From Oncomelania hupensis (taxonomy: Eukaryota; Mollusca; Gastropoda; Littorinimorpha; Pomatiopsidae): a DNA stretch of 64,000 nucleotides. The stretch lies in NCBI GenBank assembly GCA_036898135.1, contig CM072511.1, positions 81,859,699-81,923,698 on the forward strand. Reading direction: 5' to 3'. Position 1 is the first letter of the stretch, and each line of letters begins with the position of its first letter. The translations under genes were made by a program, and so were the position numbers. The notes beneath the pieces were generated by a model that saw only the letters and a list, made by a program, of their open reading frames with translations, did not search any database and had not been told where the DNA came from. Positions 62,151 to 64,000 of the stretch are shown piece after piece.

Positions 62151-63613
62151 AACTTAGTGGTTCTAAAATCGATCTCATAACTGACCAGGTAATGATGACA
62201 ATGATTGAGTCGGGCATTCGTGGAGGAATAAGCGTGGCAGCTCATAATTATTGCAAAGCCAACAATAAATACCTGAAGCACTATGACCCCTCGCAGAAAT
62301 CTAATTATATAATGTACTTTGACGCCAACAATTTATACGGTTGGGCAATGAGTGAGCTTTTACCGGTTTCAGATTTCAAATTACTTGTTAATCCAAACCC
62401 CGCAAACTTGACTTGGTTAAACAGTATTTTAAATCACCCTAAAGATCATACTATAGGGTTTATTGTCGAAGTTGACCTAGAGTATCCCAATGCTTTACAC
62501 GACCTACATAATGATTACCCATTAGCACCAGAAAGATTGCATGGTACAGACAAGCAACTTAAACTTATTCCCAACCTCTATAATAAATCTAATTACGTCT
62601 GTCACTACAGAAACCTGCAGTTCTACATCAGACACGGCATGAAGTGCACAGCGATTCACAAGCTTTTATTCTTTAAACAAACGAATGTCTTGGCCGGGTA
62701 CATCAATAAAAACACAGAGCTCAGAAAACAAGCGCAATCTACGTTTGAAAAATATTTCTTTAAGCTGCTGAATAACAGCTGTTTTGGTAAAACTATGGAG
62801 AACCCATACAAGCGAAAAGACGTCAGGCTAATTACATCACCCAATCAAGCGATTAAATTAACATCTAAACCTCAATACCTTGGTTACAAAGAGTTTCATG
62901 ACTCCCTGTATGCAGTTACCATGAAAACCACGCAAGTTAATCTAGACAAACCAGTGTTTATGGGGATGACTATTCTCGACCTTTCTAAATTATTAATGTT
63001 CGAATTTTACTACGATTACTTTAAACCTAAATACCCGGAGGCCAGAGTTTTATACACAGACACAGACTCCCTTATACTAGACATCCCTACTGAAGACATT
63101 TATAAAGACTTAGAATCGGAACTGCAACATTACGATACTAGTGACTACCCTGAAACTCACCCTTTGTACAGCAAAGCAAACCAAAAGAAAATAGGTTTGA
63201 TGAAAGATGAAATGAACGGGAAACTTATTGAAGAATACGCAGGACTGCGATCTAAGCAGTACAGTATTAAACACGAATCGGGGGAATCTTCAAAAGCAAA
63301 AGGCACCCAAAAAGCTGCAATAAAAAACAGAGATATCAGGCATGAAAACTACTTGGAAGCCTTAGATGGAAAAGAAGTTAAACCATACCCTAACACAACT
63401 ATAAAGTCTAAAAACCATATAGTGTCCACTGCTGTGACGACCAAAAAAACATTATGCGCTAATGACACAAAGAGAATAAGAGTAACTAAGGAGTTCGCAT
63501 ACGCTCTAGGCCACTATAAATTACAGGTAGAAACAGCGACTGCGACTACGACTACGACTACGACTGCGACTATGAGTAAGGAGGAAGTCCTGGAAGGCTT
63601 GAGTAAATGTTAA
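62135..63613 (+). pseudogene. polB: Maverick/Polinton-type DNA polymerase B, C-terminal part
   Basis: Continues the polymerase after the frame break. Motifs: IMYFDANNLYGWAMSE (motif A, catalytic Asp, about residue 62), LNNSCFGKTMENPYKR (motif B, about 215) and VLYTDTDSLI (motif C, about 305), followed by thumb sequence (KIGLMKDEMNGKLIEEYAGL, RSKQYSIKHE). The C-terminus has an Ala/Thr stretch encoded by a (GCGACT/ACGACT)n microsatellite (63536-63573) and stops at 63611-63613. All polymerase catalytic residues are present. The neighbouring genes support an integrated Maverick-class element. Confidence 0.88.
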
Positions 63614-63619
63614 CTGTAT

Positions 63620-63976
63620 TTATTCTGAAGCGCCAAGCTTTTTCTTCAAAGCATCTAGCTGCTCCTTCCGCCCCAGTAGTCTCCCTTCTTCTATTAATTT
63701 TTTTTTAATTTCTTCAACATTAACAGGTGCAGACCTAGATTTAGATTGTATGTCGTGCTTCAACTTTTTATATTCTTCAAAATCTCGCTGGATAATTACA
63801 AACTCTTGGTCTGTAATCTGAGTGTCTTCTAGAGCTTTAGAAATTATTAAGTTCATGCTAGTAAGTTTAGCTATCGCCAGGCTAGAAATGAGGTCGTGTT
63901 TTTCTAATTTCTTAGATACTTTAGTATTAATTACACCAAGTAGAACTGACATTACTGAAGATAATCCGGCAGCCAC
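63620..63976 (-). CDS. conserved small protein of the Maverick-type element
   Basis: 118 residues on the minus strand, converging with PolB. The initial codons and any N-terminal extension lie near the window edge (frame open to 63976, possibly beyond). An N-terminal Ala/Gly/Ser/Leu-rich hydrophobic segment (MAAGLSSVMSVLLGVI) is followed by KKLEKHDLISSLAIAKLTSM and an amphipathic Lys/Glu helix region (EFVIIQRDFEEYKKLKHDIQ ... EEIKKKLIEEGRLLGRKEQL). Similar small proteins with a Gly/Ala membrane-like head and coiled tail commonly accompany Maverick elements in invertebrates (from memory). A virion-associated or membrane role would be a guess. Confidence 0.65.
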   Translation of the reverse strand: MAAGLSSVMSVLLGVINTKVSKKLEKHDLISSLAIAKLTSMNLIISKALEDTQITDQEFVIIQRDFEEYKKLKHDIQSKSRSAPVNVEEIKKKLIEEGRLLGRKEQLDALKKKLGASE

Positions 63977-64000
63977 TCCTAATCCAATACTAATTGGTAT

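Overview
The window looks like a piece of an animal nuclear genome, most likely a lophotrochozoan such as a mollusc. Three observations point that way: host genes are split by introns with GT/AG boundaries (NeuroD-type bHLH, neutral sphingomyelinase, EF-hand protein); intergenic DNA is AT-rich and full of GA, GT, GAT and CA microsatellites; and the transposon set is dense and diverse (CR1/L2-like, I/Nimb-like and endonuclease-type LINEs, tRNA-derived SINEs, hAT and piggyBac-like elements, and a Maverick/Polinton-type PolB). The species assignment is inference. No bacterial, organellar or rRNA features were seen.

Layout. 1-2.2 kb: LINE 3' relic, 69-bp minisatellite and a 95-bp heat-shock-element-like array. 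2.2-11.8 kb: no host gene; a 400-bp GA tract, a 133-bp foldback MITE with 8-bp target duplication, a tRNA-SINE with 12-bp duplication, LINE 3' ends, a 74-bp TTAA-flanked MITE and a family of 103-bp repeats. 11.8-12 kb: first coding exon of an EF-hand gene (minus strand). 13-21.8 kb: partial endonuclease LINE, a tail-to-tail pair of 566-bp retroelements around a SINE, an ORF1-only LINE derivative, and a decayed hAT element. 22-27.3 kb: nearly complete CR1-like LINE (minus). 27.4-38.1 kb: NeuroD-type gene (plus) whose 8.9-kb intron holds a partial antisense neutral sphingomyelinase gene with two alternative-looking 177-nt exons. 38-50 kb: repeats, a second copy of the nested inverted retroelement, two EF-hand exons at 44.4-45.1 kb (minus), a SINE, CR1-like LINE fragments and a 711-bp DNA transposon cleanly inserted in one of them. 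50.7-51.4 kb: a 232-residue intronless gene of unknown function. 52.2-58.4 kb: full-length I/Nimb-like LINE with intact ORF1 and ORF2 and a 14-15 bp target duplication. 58.4-59.5 kb: 5'-truncated L2/CR1-like LINE. 59.5-64 kb: part of a Maverick/Polinton-type element (PolB in two frames plus two small genes), running off the window.

How it works together. Most of the sequence is retrotransposition debris, and the pieces document the process: a complete master LINE, a short retroelement sharing its 3' tail, extremely short 3'-tail insertions built around a conserved hairpin, and LINEs lying inside GA microsatellites. The three host genes are all incomplete here: the NeuroD gene lacks a visible basic/helix-1 exon, the sphingomyelinase lacks its C-terminal exons and carries an in-frame TGA, and the EF-hand exons lie in the wrong order for a single minus-strand gene. 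Tandem duplication, rearrangement or assembly error must be separated by long reads.
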